NCBI GenBank assembly: GCA_008125075.1
Contig: VLTH01000003.1
Location: 93,935 to 157,934 of the forward strand
Source of the DNA: Acetivibrio alkalicellulosi
GTDB taxonomy: Bacteria; Bacillota; Clostridia; Acetivibrionales; Acetivibrionaceae
Reading direction: 5' to 3'
Length of the DNA stretch: 64,000 bases
Positions 1 through 9,629 of this stretch are shown here, piece after piece (within the stretch, counting starts at the first letter, position 1; the number at the start of each line of letters is the position of its first letter). The notes beneath the pieces were generated by a model. The model was not told where the DNA came from. It was given only the letters and a program-made list of their open reading frames with translations, and searched no databases. Position numbers and translations under genes: made by a program.

Positions 1-1
1 G

Positions 2-1483
2 GAAGTTGTTTGTGAAGATGCTGATTTTCGAAGTTATATCAAAAAGAGAGTTCTTGATGATATTGCAAGTGGAGAGGTTGGACGGATGATGTGGGAAAAT
101 ATACCTATTGTTCGAGGTGGAGAAACTAGATATATTTCAGCCTATAATATCCCTATACCGGGTAAAGATTTACTAATTTCAACAGTTATTGATGTAACAG
201 ATCGTGTGGTTGCAGAACAAATACTACAACAAAATGCTGGTCGTCTTCAAATGCTACATGAAATTGATCAGGCAATTTTAAAAGGTTTTACGCAGTTAGA
301 AGACATAGGAGAGTTGGCCATTAAACATATATCTAAATTAATTGAATTAAACCAAGCCAGCGTGGCTATTTTTGATTTTAATTGCAAAGATCTCCATGTA
401 ATAAGTGAAATAAATGGTGTTAAATCTAATACAGTATTTATGATTTCAAAAGCTGATTATAAAAGATTATCCATACTTAAGGATGAAATGATTTTAAAAA
501 ATGATGAGGTATTTCAAAAGCTTCCTTCAATTATAATTGATATATGCGATTTAAAGGAAGGGTTTTCTTATATATATTTGCCTCTTCTAGCATCAGATAA
601 GCTAATTGGCATTATTAATGTAGGATTTAGCAATGAAAAAGATTTAGAAGATCAAAAGATTCAGATTATAAAAGAGATTGCTACGCAAATAACTCTTGCT
701 GTTGAGCAAACTCATTTGAGAAGAGAAATGGAACTTCATGCAGTAAAGCTTGAAGAGAGAGTTAGAGAACGTACATTTCAACTTGAATCAGCAAATAAAG
801 AACTAGAAGCATTTTCATATTCTGTATCCCATGACCTACGGGCACCCCTTCGAGCTGTAAATGGATATGTACAAATTTTAATTGAAGATTATGAATCAAT
901 TCTTGATGATGAGGGAAAACGAATATGTTCTGTTATTAGTAGCAGTGCAAAACAGATGGGACAACTAATAGATGATTTATTATCTTTTTCGAGAATTGGA
1001 AGAACTAATTTAGAGCCTTCAATTGTAAATATGGAACAAATGGCAAAGTCAATATATTACGAATTGACATCTGAAAATAATCGAAATAACATTTCTTTTA
1101 ATGTAGAAAATCTTCCCGATGCATTTGTAGATACTATGCTAATTCGTCAAGTATGGATTAATTTAATAAGTAATGCAATTAAATTTTCATCTAAAAGAGA
1201 AAGTACAGTAATTAATATTAGTGGAATGCAACAGGGAGATGAGATTATTTACTCAGTGAAAGATAATGGGGCAGGATTTAACATGAAATATGTAGAGAAA
1301 ATGTTTGGAGTATTTCAAAGACTTCACAGTGTTAAAGAATTTGAAGGTACAGGGGTGGGGCTTGCCATAGTGCAGCGTATTATAAATCGTCATGGGGGAA
1401 GAGTATGGGCAGAAGGAATAGAAGATGAGGGAGCAACTTTTTATTTTAGTTTAAGATGCCGAGAGGAGAATAGCTATGAATGA
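2..1483 (+). CDS. Sensor histidine kinase (PAS-GAF-HisKA-HATPase), 5' end outside window
   Basis: The reading frame is open from the first bases of the window, so the N-terminus is missing. What remains (about 494 codons) shows the end of a PAS domain (IDVTDR motif near codon 65), a GAF-like domain (about codons 80-240), a short coiled coil, a HisKA dimerisation domain with H-box SHDLRAPLR near codon 277, and a HATPase_c domain with N-box (NLISNAIKFS), G1 (DNGAGF) and G2 (GTGVGLAI). No membrane segment is visible in this part, so the kinase may be cytosolic or be anchored by the missing end. It overlaps the next gene by 8 bases; that gene is a lone receiver domain, its probable phosphotransfer partner, as in phytochrome-type kinase/Rcp1 pairs. 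The input signal is unknown. Confidence 0.9.
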   Translation, partial: EVVCEDADFRSYIKKRVLDDIASGEVGRMMWENIPIVRGGETRYISAYNIPIPGKDLLISTVIDVTDRVVAEQILQQNAGRLQMLHEIDQAILKGFTQLEDIGELAIKHISKLIELNQASVAIFDFNCKDLHVISEINGVKSNTVFMISKADYKRLSILKDEMILKNDEVFQKLPSIIIDICDLKEGFSYIYLPLLASDKLIGIINVGFSNEKDLEDQKIQIIKEIATQITLAVEQTHLRREMELHAVKLEERVRERTFQLESANKELEAFSYSVSHDLRAPLRAVNGYVQILIEDYESILDDEGKRICSVISSSAKQMGQLIDDLLSFSRIGRTNLEPSIVNMEQMAKSIYYELTSENNRNNISFNVENLPDAFVDTMLIRQVWINLISNAIKFSSKRESTVINISGMQQGDEIIYSVKDNGAGFNMKYVEKMFGVFQRLHSVKEFEGTGVGLAIVQRIINRHGGRVWAEGIEDEGATFYFSLRCREENSYE

Positions 1484-1916
1484 TTATGAGGTCATTGATA
1501 TTTTGTTAGTTGAAGACAATCCTCAAGATGTTGAATTGACTTTAAGAGCACTAAAAAAACGTAATGTACTTAATCCTGTACATGTGGCTGAAGATGGAGC
1601 ACAAGCATTAGATTTTATTTTCTGTAAAGGTGCGTATTCAAGTAGAGACTTTAAGAATATGCCAAAGGTTATTTTTCTGGATTTAAAATTACCTAAAGTA
1701 AGTGGACTTGAGGTATTAAAAGCTATAAAATCCAATGAGCATACTCGTAAAATACCTGTAGTTGTTGTAACATCATCAAAGGAAGACCCAGATATAAAAG
1801 CTGCGTATGAATTAGGAGCTAATAGCTATGTTGTAAAACCCGTAGAATTTGATGAATTTGTAGAAACAATGAAAAGCTTAGATTATTACTGGCTGATTGT
1901 AAACCAGAAGCTATAA
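1476..1916 (+). CDS. Single-domain response regulator (Rcp1-like)
   Basis: A 146-residue protein made only of a CheY-like receiver domain. The acidic pair is in LLVEDNPQD near the N-terminus, the phosphoacceptor Asp lies in VIFLDLKLPKVSG (about residue 69), the conserved Thr/Ser in VVVTSS and the Lys in YVVKPV. No output domain is present, so it probably acts by protein-protein contact or as a phosphorelay intermediate. It is translationally coupled to the upstream kinase (8-base overlap) and is followed 27 bases later by a receiver/GGDEF/HD-GYP protein. The three genes probably form one signalling operon. Length and sequence style match Rcp1-type regulators that partner GAF/PAS kinases. Confidence 0.9.
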   Translation: MNDYEVIDILLVEDNPQDVELTLRALKKRNVLNPVHVAEDGAQALDFIFCKGAYSSRDFKNMPKVIFLDLKLPKVSGLEVLKAIKSNEHTRKIPVVVVTSSKEDPDIKAAYELGANSYVVKPVEFDEFVETMKSLDYYWLIVNQKL

Positions 1917-1943
1917 TTATTAAAGAAAAATAGAGGTGTTGTA

Positions 1944-4145
1944 ATGGATAATACAATGCGCGTTTTAATAGTAGAGGATCTATCTACAGATGCTTTGCTT
2001 ATTAAAAGAGAGGTAAAAAAGGTTTTATCCCAGTGTGAATTTTTTTGTGTAGAAACAAAAAAAGATTTTTTGGAAGCACTTAATGATTTTAAGCCAGATA
2101 TAATACTTTCGGACTTCAGACTTCCAAGTTTTGATGGATTAACTGCATTAAAACTTGCAAAAGATAATGCATTAGAAGTTCCCATTATTATTGTAACAGG
2201 ATCAATGGACGAAGATACTGCTGTAGACTGCATGAAAGCAGGGGCGTGGGATTATGTCATTAAAGAGCATTTAAAACGTCTTGGACCAGCTATTTTAAGT
2301 TCACTAGAGTTAAAAGAATTACGTGTTGAGAGAAAAAAAGCTGAAGAGGAGAGAGAAAGCTTATTACAACTTAACCAAGCAATGTTTAATGATCATGATG
2401 CAGCAATGCTTATTATAGATCCAATAAGTGGTGAATTTTTAGATGTAAATCCAGCAGCTACCAAGTTTTATGGCTATACAAAGGAAGAATTTCTTGAATT
2501 GGATATTGGAGATATTAATGTGTTAGAGGAGGAAGAAATTCAGCAGAGAATGATGTGGGTACTTGAAAACAAGCAAAAGAGATATACTTTTCACCATAAG
2601 TTGAAAAATGGTGAAATAAGATTGGTGGATGTTTATTCTTGTCCAATTGTCCATCAAGGAGTAAATAAACTATACTCAATTGTATTTGATGTGACAGACA
2701 GGGAGAAATTTAAAGAAGAATTATTTCAGGAAAAGGAATATTTAAATAGTTTAATACAGTATGCAAATGCACCTATAATAACATGGACACCCGACTTTAA
2801 AATATCCGAGTTTAATAGAGCAGCTGAAAAGTTAACAGGGAGAAAGTGGATTGATGTTATGGGGCAACATATTGGAAATTTGTTTCCTGAGAAAAATAGA
2901 GAAGATATTATGAAGAGTATAGAGAAAGTAAAAGAAGGTGAGTGCTGGCAAAATGAAGAAATACCAATTCTAAATCTATCAGGGGAAAACAAATTAGTAT
3001 TGTGGAATTCATCAAATATAAAAAATGCTAATGGTGAATATGTTGCTACCATTGCTCAGGGTACAGACATAACAAAGCGTAAGGAAGCTGAAGAAAAATT
3101 TATGTATCTTAGTTATCATGACTATGTTACAGAAGTATATAACAGAAGATTTTTTGAAGAAGAATTAAGACGACTTGACACTAAAAGAAACTATCCACTA
3201 ACTATAATTATGGGTGATGTAAATGGTTTAAAACTTATAAATGATTCTTTTGGACATGAAACAGGCGACCAATTGCTTAAAAAAGCAGCCGAAGTAATGA
3301 AAGCAGGATGCCGTTCTGATGATATAATAGCAAGAACTGGAGGGGATGAATTTGCAATTATACTTCCAAATACACAAGAACAAGAGGCAGAGGAAATAAT
3401 AAAAAGAATTAAAGAACAGGCTTTTAAAGTAAAGCTTAATAACGTGCAATTATCTATATCTTTTGGTTATGCAACAAAGTATAATAACAGTGTGAAGAGA
3501 CAGGAAATATTGGCAGCAGCAGAAAACTATATGTATAAGCGTAAAATGTATGAAAGTGCAAGTATGAGAAATAAAACAATTGATGTAATTATGAATGCTC
3601 TTTTTGAAAAGAGTGAAAGAGAAATGCTTCATTCCAAAAGAGTAAGTGCTATTAGTGGGGCTATTGCCATGCAGTTTGGTTTTAGTGAGGATGAAATAAA
3701 TAAAATAAAAATGTCAGGGCTTCTTCACGACATAGGTAAAATTGGAATAGATGAAAAAATACTTAATAAAGAAGGAAAATTAGACGAACAAGAATGGATT
3801 GAAATAAAAAAACATCCTGAGGCTGGATGGAGAATTCTTTCTTCTGTAGACGAGTTTTCAGACCTTGCAAAGCATGTTTTATATCATCATGAGAGTTGGA
3901 ATGGAAAAGGATATCCAGAAGGGTTAAAAGGTGAAGAAATACCAATAGAATCTAGAATTATTTCACTTGCAGATGCATTTGATGCAATGACAAAAGACCG
4001 TACTTACAGAAAGGCAATGAGTAATGAAGAAGCTATTTGTGAATTAAAGAGAAATAAGGGAACTCAATTTGATCCTAATATTGTAGATATTTTTGTAAGT
4101 ATGCTTAACAAAAACGGAGCAAACTTTTATAAGGAGCCTTGTTGA
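1944..4145 (+). CDS. Receiver-PAS-PAS-GGDEF-HD-GYP cyclic-di-GMP signalling protein
   Basis: A 733-residue protein. Residues about 1-125 form a receiver domain (phosphoacceptor in IILSDFRLP), followed by two PAS domains (about 140-265 and 270-385, each ending in a VTDR/ITKR-like motif), a GGDEF diguanylate cyclase domain (about 395-545) with an intact TGGDEF signature and an RSDD inhibitory I-site five residues before it, and an HD-GYP domain (about 560-725) with LLHDIGKIG and HHESWNGKGYP. Both the synthetic and the hydrolytic centres look intact, so it could make or degrade c-di-GMP depending on phosphorylation and PAS input. Start ATG has AGAGGTG upstream. It is probably co-transcribed with the kinase and Rcp1-like regulator before it. 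Net activity cannot be read from the sequence. Confidence 0.92.
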   Translation: MDNTMRVLIVEDLSTDALLIKREVKKVLSQCEFFCVETKKDFLEALNDFKPDIILSDFRLPSFDGLTALKLAKDNALEVPIIIVTGSMDEDTAVDCMKAGAWDYVIKEHLKRLGPAILSSLELKELRVERKKAEEERESLLQLNQAMFNDHDAAMLIIDPISGEFLDVNPAATKFYGYTKEEFLELDIGDINVLEEEEIQQRMMWVLENKQKRYTFHHKLKNGEIRLVDVYSCPIVHQGVNKLYSIVFDVTDREKFKEELFQEKEYLNSLIQYANAPIITWTPDFKISEFNRAAEKLTGRKWIDVMGQHIGNLFPEKNREDIMKSIEKVKEGECWQNEEIPILNLSGENKLVLWNSSNIKNANGEYVATIAQGTDITKRKEAEEKFMYLSYHDYVTEVYNRRFFEEELRRLDTKRNYPLTIIMGDVNGLKLINDSFGHETGDQLLKKAAEVMKAGCRSDDIIARTGGDEFAIILPNTQEQEAEEIIKRIKEQAFKVKLNNVQLSISFGYATKYNNSVKRQEILAAAENYMYKRKMYESASMRNKTIDVIMNALFEKSEREMLHSKRVSAISGAIAMQFGFSEDEINKIKMSGLLHDIGKIGIDEKILNKEGKLDEQEWIEIKKHPEAGWRILSSVDEFSDLAKHVLYHHESWNGKGYPEGLKGEEIPIESRIISLADAFDAMTKDRTYRKAMSNEEAICELKRNKGTQFDPNIVDIFVSMLNKNGANFYKEPC

Positions 4146-4402
4146 ATTTATTTATGCAATACCTTTCTAGTGAAAAATATTTTATTAATTCTTAAGATTT
4201 ATACAAATCCTATATGAAAGTTTACAAAACTTCTTACAAGCTAGAGATAATCTAGATTTTATGGACAGAAGAAGTTTTGATTTTCTGTGCAAAAAATCAG
4301 TGTAAAATAATTTAAAAAGCAGAATGTAGTAAAATATAAATATTTTCTACACTGACGTCTGTTTTCTAAATTGTTACAGGTTTATAGAAATATCATAAGT
4401 AT

Positions 4403-4440
4403 TTAACATAGATTTAACATAGATTTAACACTGTTTAACA
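4403..4440 (+). promoter_or_regulatory. PhoB/PhoP box array upstream of pstS
   Basis: Four exact TTAACA hexamers start at 4403, 4414, 4425 and 4435, spaced 11, 11 and 10 bases, so they lie on one face of the helix. This is the form of a Bacillota Pho box (TTAACA-like direct repeats with about 5-base spacers) bound by phosphorylated PhoB/PhoP. A TAATAT sequence near 4472 could be the -10 element and pstS starts at 4512 after a GGGGG-rich ribosome site. The rest of the 366-base intergenic region (4146-4511) is AT-rich; TTTACA and TTACA hexamers near 4219-4237 may be further weak boxes. The matching regulators phoB-phoR lie downstream in the same cluster. Confidence 0.85.
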
Positions 4441-4511
4441 CAATCATAATATTGTCTTAACTTTCACCCTTTAATATATAGTTTGTAACTATTAATTAAG
4501 GGGGCTATTAA

Positions 4512-5408
4512 ATGAGTAAATTAATTAGAAAATTATCATTAGCAGTAATAATATCAGTTGGGTTAGGGGTTGTTTTTACAGGTTGTGGAGGAAATAATGA
4601 CACACCTTCAACTATAAGTGATCCTACAAGTAAACCAGCAGCAGAGAAAACTGAAGATGCAAATCAGGAATCGTCACTTAGTGGAAGAATAAACATTGTT
4701 GGTTCGACTTCAGTTGCACCACTAGCACAAAAATTAGCAGATGATTTTACTGACATGGAAACTGGTGTGAGAATAAGTATACAGTCTTTAGGTTCTTCTG
4801 CTGGAGTTCAGGCAGCAAATGAGGGTAATGCAGATATTGGAATGTCATCAAGAGAGTTAAAAGATGAAGAAAAGGAATGGGGAATGACAGAGCATTTTAT
4901 TGCTGTAGATGGTATTGCTTTAGTTGTAAATCCTTCAAATTCAGTTTCAGAACTTACTGTTGAACAAGTAACAAAAATTTATACAGGAGAAATTACAAAC
5001 TGGAAAGATGTTGGAGGAGATGACAAAGATATAATAGTTGTAGTGCGTGAAGATGCCTCTGGTACTAAAGCTGCATTTGATGAAATTTTAGATTTAAAAG
5101 ATAAAGTTATAAGTGATGCTTTAGTTGCAGATAGTGGTGGAGCTGTAAGAGCTAATGTAAGTAGCACTAATGAAACAATAGGATATTTATCTTTGGGGTC
5201 TGTTAATGATGATGTAAAAGCTTTAAGTATAAATGGATCTAAGCCTTCAGAAGATACTATAAGATCAGGAGAATATCCTATATCAAGAAGATTTTTATTT
5301 CTAACAAAAGGAGACATTAAGCCAGAATTACAAGCTTATATAGATTATATTTTTACATCAGCAGGAAAAGAGATTGTTTCAAAGGAAGGTTATGTCCCAG
5401 TGAACTAA
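4512..5408 (+). CDS. pstS: Phosphate ABC transporter, phosphate-binding lipoprotein PstS
   Basis: 298 residues. An N-terminal signal peptide ends in a lipobox (FTGC, Cys about residue 25), followed by a Ser/Thr/Glu-rich linker, so the protein is predicted to be a lipoprotein on the outer face of the membrane. The mature part carries the PstS phosphate-binding signature VGSTSVAPLA and the second ligand segment REDASGTKAAF. It captures orthophosphate and delivers it to PstCAB. It is the first gene of pstSCAB-phoU-phoB-phoR and is preceded by a PhoB-box array, so it should be induced by phosphate starvation. A strong hairpin after it probably sets the usual excess of pstS transcript over the downstream genes. 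Confidence 0.96.
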   Translation: MSKLIRKLSLAVIISVGLGVVFTGCGGNNDTPSTISDPTSKPAAEKTEDANQESSLSGRINIVGSTSVAPLAQKLADDFTDMETGVRISIQSLGSSAGVQAANEGNADIGMSSRELKDEEKEWGMTEHFIAVDGIALVVNPSNSVSELTVEQVTKIYTGEITNWKDVGGDDKDIIVVVREDASGTKAAFDEILDLKDKVISDALVADSGGAVRANVSSTNETIGYLSLGSVNDDVKALSINGSKPSEDTIRSGEYPISRRFLFLTKGDIKPELQAYIDYIFTSAGKEIVSKEGYVPVN

Positions 5409-5420
5409 GGAATGTCTGAA

Positions 5421-5453
5421 ATATAACTTCCACTTTTCGTGTGGAAGTTATAT
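5421..5453 (+). terminator. Hairpin between pstS and pstC (attenuating terminator or processing site)
   Basis: A 13-bp perfect inverted repeat (arms 5421-5433 and 5441-5453, starting ATATAACTTCCAC) with a 7-base loop, followed by TTTTC. It sits 13 bases after pstS. Partial termination or 3'-end protection here would raise the binding protein relative to the membrane components, as is common in pst operons. The role is inferred from structure and position. Confidence 0.75.
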
Positions 5454-5545
5454 TTTCAGCATACCTAAGTATTAAACTATATTTTCAAGTTTGTAGTGTG
5501 GAGTATAACTTCACCTGCTAATTTGAATAATGATTAAAAATTACT

Positions 5546-6523
5546 ATGAGATGGTGTGTTGATTATATGGTATCTAAAATATTAACTAGAATTACCAAAA
5601 GGCAAAAAATGCAATTAAATATTACTAAAGACATGTTAAATAAAAAAAACTTAAAAAAAATAGGGAAAAAGGTATTTGAAAAGATTGTAGAAAACATTTT
5701 TCTTTTATTTGCCTGTATTTCTGTTATATGTGTTGCTTTAATTATTTTTTATATATTTACAAAAGGTTCGCCGGCTATTTTTAAAATTGGATTGGGTCAT
5801 TTTTTATTTGGAACTAAATGGGCTCCTACTCAAGGCATATATGGTATACTACCAATGATAGTTGGGTCAATATATGGAACAATCGGAGCAGTAATAGTAG
5901 GTACTACAATAGGTTTGTTTACAGCAATATTTATGGCAGAGATTTCACCACCATGGATGGTTAAAATCTTCAGACCAGCTATTCAACTCTTAGCAGGTAT
6001 ACCTTCTGTTATTTATGGTTTTTTTGGTTTGCTAGTAATAGTTCCAATAATCCATAAGTTTTATGGAGGGGGAGGTAATAGTCTCTTGGCAGTAATCATT
6101 ATTCTTTCAATTATGATTTTACCAACGCTTATAAGTATTTCAGAAATTTCATTAAGATCAGTACCAAAAGAGTATAAAGAAGGATCACTAGCCCTTGGTG
6201 CCACACACATACAGACCATATTTAAAGTCATGATTCCAGCGGCAAAATCAGGAATACTAACCTCAATAGTTTTAGCAGCAGGCAGAGCCATGGGTGAAAC
6301 TATGGCTGTTATACTTGTAGCAGGTAATTCTCCAATTATGCCTACATCATTAATTAGTCGTGTTAGGACTCTGACTGCAAATGTAGCTTTTGAAATGAGT
6401 TATGCCTCAGGTCTTCATAGGGAAGCACTTTTTGCAACAGGAGTAGTGTTGTTTATTTTTATCATGATTTTAAATATAGTTTTAAATTTTATAATCAAAA
6501 AGGCAGGTGCATCAGTTAAATGA
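5546..6523 (+). CDS. pstC: Phosphate ABC transporter permease PstC
   Basis: 325 residues with six predicted membrane helices and the binding-protein-dependent permease (EAA) loop around EGSLALGATHIQTIFKV, which docks to PstB. Strongly PstC-like (AGIPSVIYGFFGL in the middle, GRAMGETMAVI later). The exact start is uncertain: the first Met gives a long basic N-terminus, while in-frame ATGs at 5567, 5609 (with AAAAGG upstream) and 5633 are alternatives; the family usually begins close to the first helix. It overlaps pstA by 4 bases (ATGA), indicating translational coupling. Together with PstA it forms the membrane channel of the high-affinity phosphate importer. Confidence 0.94.
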   Translation: MRWCVDYMVSKILTRITKRQKMQLNITKDMLNKKNLKKIGKKVFEKIVENIFLLFACISVICVALIIFYIFTKGSPAIFKIGLGHFLFGTKWAPTQGIYGILPMIVGSIYGTIGAVIVGTTIGLFTAIFMAEISPPWMVKIFRPAIQLLAGIPSVIYGFFGLLVIVPIIHKFYGGGGNSLLAVIIILSIMILPTLISISEISLRSVPKEYKEGSLALGATHIQTIFKVMIPAAKSGILTSIVLAAGRAMGETMAVILVAGNSPIMPTSLISRVRTLTANVAFEMSYASGLHREALFATGVVLFIFIMILNIVLNFIIKKAGASVK

Positions 6524-7356
6524 GTACAAGAATAAAAGATAGGCTGTTATACATTATAATATGCGCCATTTCCTTTATAACACTAGGCATACTAGTTTGG
6601 ATTATGGCGTATATAATAACGAAGGGACTTCCTTATATTAGTTGGGAGTTTTTAACAACTGATTACAGGGGGGACAGAGAAGGAATACTTCCATCCATTG
6701 TTACAACTTTATATCTCATAATTATATCTCTGTCAATATCAACACCTATTGGAATTGGGACGGCAATTTATCTTGTTGAATACTCTAAACCAGGAAAAAC
6801 TATAGATGTAATTAGATTTGCAATTGTAACACTTGCAGGAATACCTTCTATAATATATGGATTGTTTGGATATATGTTTTTTGTTATTGCCTTAAATTAT
6901 GGTAACTCATTTCTAGCAGGTGGAATGACCATTAGTATTATGGTGTTGCCAACAATAATAAGGACAACTGAAGAAGCACTTAAAGCAGTTCCCAAATCAT
7001 TTAGAGAAGGAAGCCTTGCATTAGGAGCTACAAAACTTACTACTATAATAAAAATAGTATTACCTTCTGCTATACCTGGAATTTTGGCAGCTATAATTTT
7101 AAGTATTGGTCGAATTGTTGGTGAAACAGCAGTACTAATTTTTACATTAGGAACTGCTACGGGATTTCCAACTAGTATTATGGATTCAGCAAGAACACTT
7201 TCAGTTCACTTATATATGCTTGCAAAAGAAGGGCTCTCCTTTGAACAGGCATTTGCTACAGCGACAGTTTTACTTATTATTACTGCTTTTATAAATTTTA
7301 TTTCTAGTAAGATAGCTTTAAATATAAAACGATTTGCCATGGGATCAAAAAATTAA
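6520..7356 (+). CDS. pstA: Phosphate ABC transporter permease PstA
   Basis: 278 residues, six predicted membrane helices, with the EAA-type cytoplasmic loop EGSLALGATKLTTIIKI and the family segments LAGIPSIIYGLFGYMFF and GRIVGETAVL. Sequence and length agree with PstA, the partner of PstC. The start ATG overlaps the pstC stop by 4 bases. pstB follows after 21 bases. Product is an inner-membrane subunit of the phosphate importer and part of the sensing complex with PhoU and PhoR. Confidence 0.95.
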   Translation: MSTRIKDRLLYIIICAISFITLGILVWIMAYIITKGLPYISWEFLTTDYRGDREGILPSIVTTLYLIIISLSISTPIGIGTAIYLVEYSKPGKTIDVIRFAIVTLAGIPSIIYGLFGYMFFVIALNYGNSFLAGGMTISIMVLPTIIRTTEEALKAVPKSFREGSLALGATKLTTIIKIVLPSAIPGILAAIILSIGRIVGETAVLIFTLGTATGFPTSIMDSARTLSVHLYMLAKEGLSFEQAFATATVLLIITAFINFISSKIALNIKRFAMGSKN

Positions 7357-7377
7357 ACCTAAAGAAAGGTTGGTAAC

Positions 7378-8139
7378 ATGAAATCTGATTTACAAAAAAT
7401 ACATACGCAAAATCTTGATTTATTTTATGGTGACACTCAAGCATTAAAAGATGTTTCTATTTCTCTAGAAGAAAAAAAAGTTACTGCTTTTATAGGACCA
7501 TCTGGATGTGGAAAATCCACTTTTTTAAAAACTCTTAACCGTATGAATGACCTTGTGGATAATGTAAAAATTTCGGGGAAAGTATTTCTTGACAATTTGA
7601 ATATTTATGAAAAATATGATATAGTTGAGCTTAGAAAAAGAGTTGGTATGGTTTTTCAAAAGCCAAACCCTTTTCCTATGTCAATATATGATAATATAGC
7701 ATATGGACCAAGAGTTCATGGAATAAAGTCTAAATCAATACTAAATGAGATAGTTGAAAAAAGCCTTAAAAATGCAGCACTATGGGATGAAGTAAAAGAC
7801 AGATTAAAGCAAAATGCATTAGGACTATCAGGAGGTCAACAGCAAAGACTTTGTATTGCAAGAGTCCTTGCAGTTGAGCCAGAAGTAGTTTTAATGGATG
7901 AGCCAACATCTGCGTTAGATCCATTGTCAACATTAAAAATAGAAGATTTAATCAATGAACTTAAAAAAAATTACACTATAATAATTGTTACACATAATAT
8001 GCAGCAGGCAGGTCGTATCTCTGATAAAACAGCCTTTTTTCTCTTAGGTGAAATTGTAGAATATGGATCTACAGATAAGATTTTTAGTGTACCAGAAGAT
8101 AAAAGGACAGAAGACTATATTACAGGAAGATTTGGATAA
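7378..8139 (+). CDS. pstB: Phosphate ABC transporter ATP-binding protein PstB
   Basis: 253 residues, the usual PstB length. Walker A is [16 protein letters not shown], followed by the Q-loop ([15 protein letters not shown], typical of PstB), the ABC signature LSGGQQQR, Walker B VVLMDEP and the H-loop His in VTHNMQQA. It powers phosphate uptake through PstCA at the cytoplasmic face. Located 21 bases after pstA and 31 bases before phoU in one operon. All nucleotide-binding residues are present. Confidence 0.97.
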   Translation: MKSDLQKIHTQNLDLFYGDTQALKDVSISLEEKKVTAFIGPSGCGKSTFLKTLNRMNDLVDNVKISGKVFLDNLNIYEKYDIVELRKRVGMVFQKPNPFPMSIYDNIAYGPRVHGIKSKSILNEIVEKSLKNAALWDEVKDRLKQNALGLSGGQQQRLCIARVLAVEPEVVLMDEPTSALDPLSTLKIEDLINELKKNYTIIIVTHNMQQAGRISDKTAFFLLGEIVEYGSTDKIFSVPEDKRTEDYITGRFG

Positions 8140-8170
8140 TATTCCATAGTATAAAGGAGCATGATTATAT

Positions 8171-8872
8171 ATGACAAGGAATTATTTTGAAAAAGAATTA
8201 GAGCAACTTCATATTGAAATGATAAAAATGGGAAGCTTGGTAGAAGAGTCAATAGAAAACACAATTCAAGCTCTAAAAAAACAGGATATTGACCTAGCTT
8301 GGGATGTTTTTAAAAATGATGATGTTATTGACGAATATGAGCAAAGAATTGAAAAACATTGCCTTAATCTTATAGCAAGGCAGCAGCCTTTAGCAAATGA
8401 TCTTAGGACAATTAGCACTGCGCTTAAAATAATAACCGACATGGAGCGTATAGGAGACCATTCTGCTGATATAGCTGAAATAACAATACGAATGGCTAAT
8501 GAAAAATACATAAAACCATTAATTGATGTTCCTAAGATGGCTGACCTTGCAAAGCAAATGGTTAACAGATCAATTGATGCATATATCAAACAGGATCTAG
8601 AACTAGCAAAAAAGGTATGCGCTAGTGATGATGAAGTAGATGATTTGTTTTTTAAAATAGTACTTGAACTAATAAATATTGTAAAAAGTGATGTTTCTGC
8701 TATTGAACAGGCCATTAATTTTATGTTTATAGCAAAATATCTTGAACGAATGGCAGATCATGCAACTAACATTGCAGAATGGGTAGTTTATAATGTTACA
8801 GGAGAACATGAACATCTGACAAGATATTACCATAAGGACGACAGAATTAGGAATCCATTTATCGACAAATAA
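8171..8872 (+). CDS. phoU: Phosphate signalling protein PhoU
   Basis: 233 residues, mostly helical, with the two PhoU repeats (about residues 10-105 and 115-210). Conserved family segments include ALKIITDMERIGDHSADIAE in repeat 1 and FIAKYLERMADHATNIAEW in repeat 2, carrying the metal-binding E/D(x)3D-type motifs. PhoU links the Pst transporter to the PhoR kinase and damps Pho signalling when phosphate is plentiful. It is placed after pstB and before phoB-phoR, the expected arrangement for a self-contained phosphate-sensing operon. Confidence 0.96.
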   Translation: MTRNYFEKELEQLHIEMIKMGSLVEESIENTIQALKKQDIDLAWDVFKNDDVIDEYEQRIEKHCLNLIARQQPLANDLRTISTALKIITDMERIGDHSADIAEITIRMANEKYIKPLIDVPKMADLAKQMVNRSIDAYIKQDLELAKKVCASDDEVDDLFFKIVLELINIVKSDVSAIEQAINFMFIAKYLERMADHATNIAEWVVYNVTGEHEHLTRYYHKDDRIRNPFIDK

Positions 8873-8917
8873 TAGGCAAGGTTTTTTATAAACTTCTGGA
8901 CTAATTGGAGAAAAGAT

Positions 8918-9628
8918 ATGAGTGAAAAGATGATTTTTTTTGTAGAAGACGAAAAACATATTCAAGAGTTAGTTAAATTTAATTTAGAAGAAAAAGGTTA
9001 TAAGGTAAGGGTTTTTGAAGATGGTGAGAGTCTATTAAAAGAGTGTAAACATGCTTTACCTAGTTTATTTATACTTGATGTTATGCTTCCAGGTATAGAT
9101 GGTTTTGAAATATGTAGAAGAATACGTCAGGACAATCACCTAAAAAAAATACCAGTTATAATATTAACTGCAAAAGGTGAAGAATTTGATAAAGTTTTAG
9201 GCCTTGAACTTGGTGCAGATGATTATATTACTAAACCCTTTAGTATAAGAGAGTTTGTTGCAAGAGTAAGAGCAATGTACAGAAGAGCCGATAGCAATGA
9301 GAACAATGAAATAGAAGTAATTCGAGCAGGCAACATAAAGATTGATTTTTTAAAAAGAGAGGTGTTTAAAGATGACAAATGCCTTGAGCTATCATATAAG
9401 GAATTTGAAATACTAAAGCTCCTAATATTAAATAAAGGAAAGGTTTTATCAAGAGATACACTGTTAGAGAAAATATGGGGATTTGATTATTTTGGTGAGA
9501 CCAGAACGGTTGATGTACATATAAGATATTTAAGACAAAAGATAGAAGATAATGATAATCAACCTGTATATATTGAAACAGTTAGGGGAATAGGTTATAG
9601 ATTTACTGATAAAGAGGTAGATAATTAA
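8918..9628 (+). CDS. phoB: Phosphate response regulator PhoB/PhoP (OmpR family)
   Basis: 236 residues: receiver domain (about 1-120; acidic residues in FFVEDEKH, phosphoacceptor in LFILDVMLPGIDG, Thr in ILTAKG, Lys in YITKPF) and a winged-helix DNA-binding domain (about 135-232; LSYKEFEILKLLILNKGKV, RTVDVHIRYLRQKIE, TVRGIGYRF). It should bind the TTAACA-type direct repeats found before pstS, before the alkaline phosphatase gene and near 63.35 kb. It sits between phoU and phoR, which starts two bases later. Called PhoB in clostridia, PhoP in Bacillus. Confidence 0.94.
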   Translation: MSEKMIFFVEDEKHIQELVKFNLEEKGYKVRVFEDGESLLKECKHALPSLFILDVMLPGIDGFEICRRIRQDNHLKKIPVIILTAKGEEFDKVLGLELGADDYITKPFSIREFVARVRAMYRRADSNENNEIEVIRAGNIKIDFLKREVFKDDKCLELSYKEFEILKLLILNKGKVLSRDTLLEKIWGFDYFGETRTVDVHIRYLRQKIEDNDNQPVYIETVRGIGYRFTDKEVDN

Positions 9629-9629
9629 A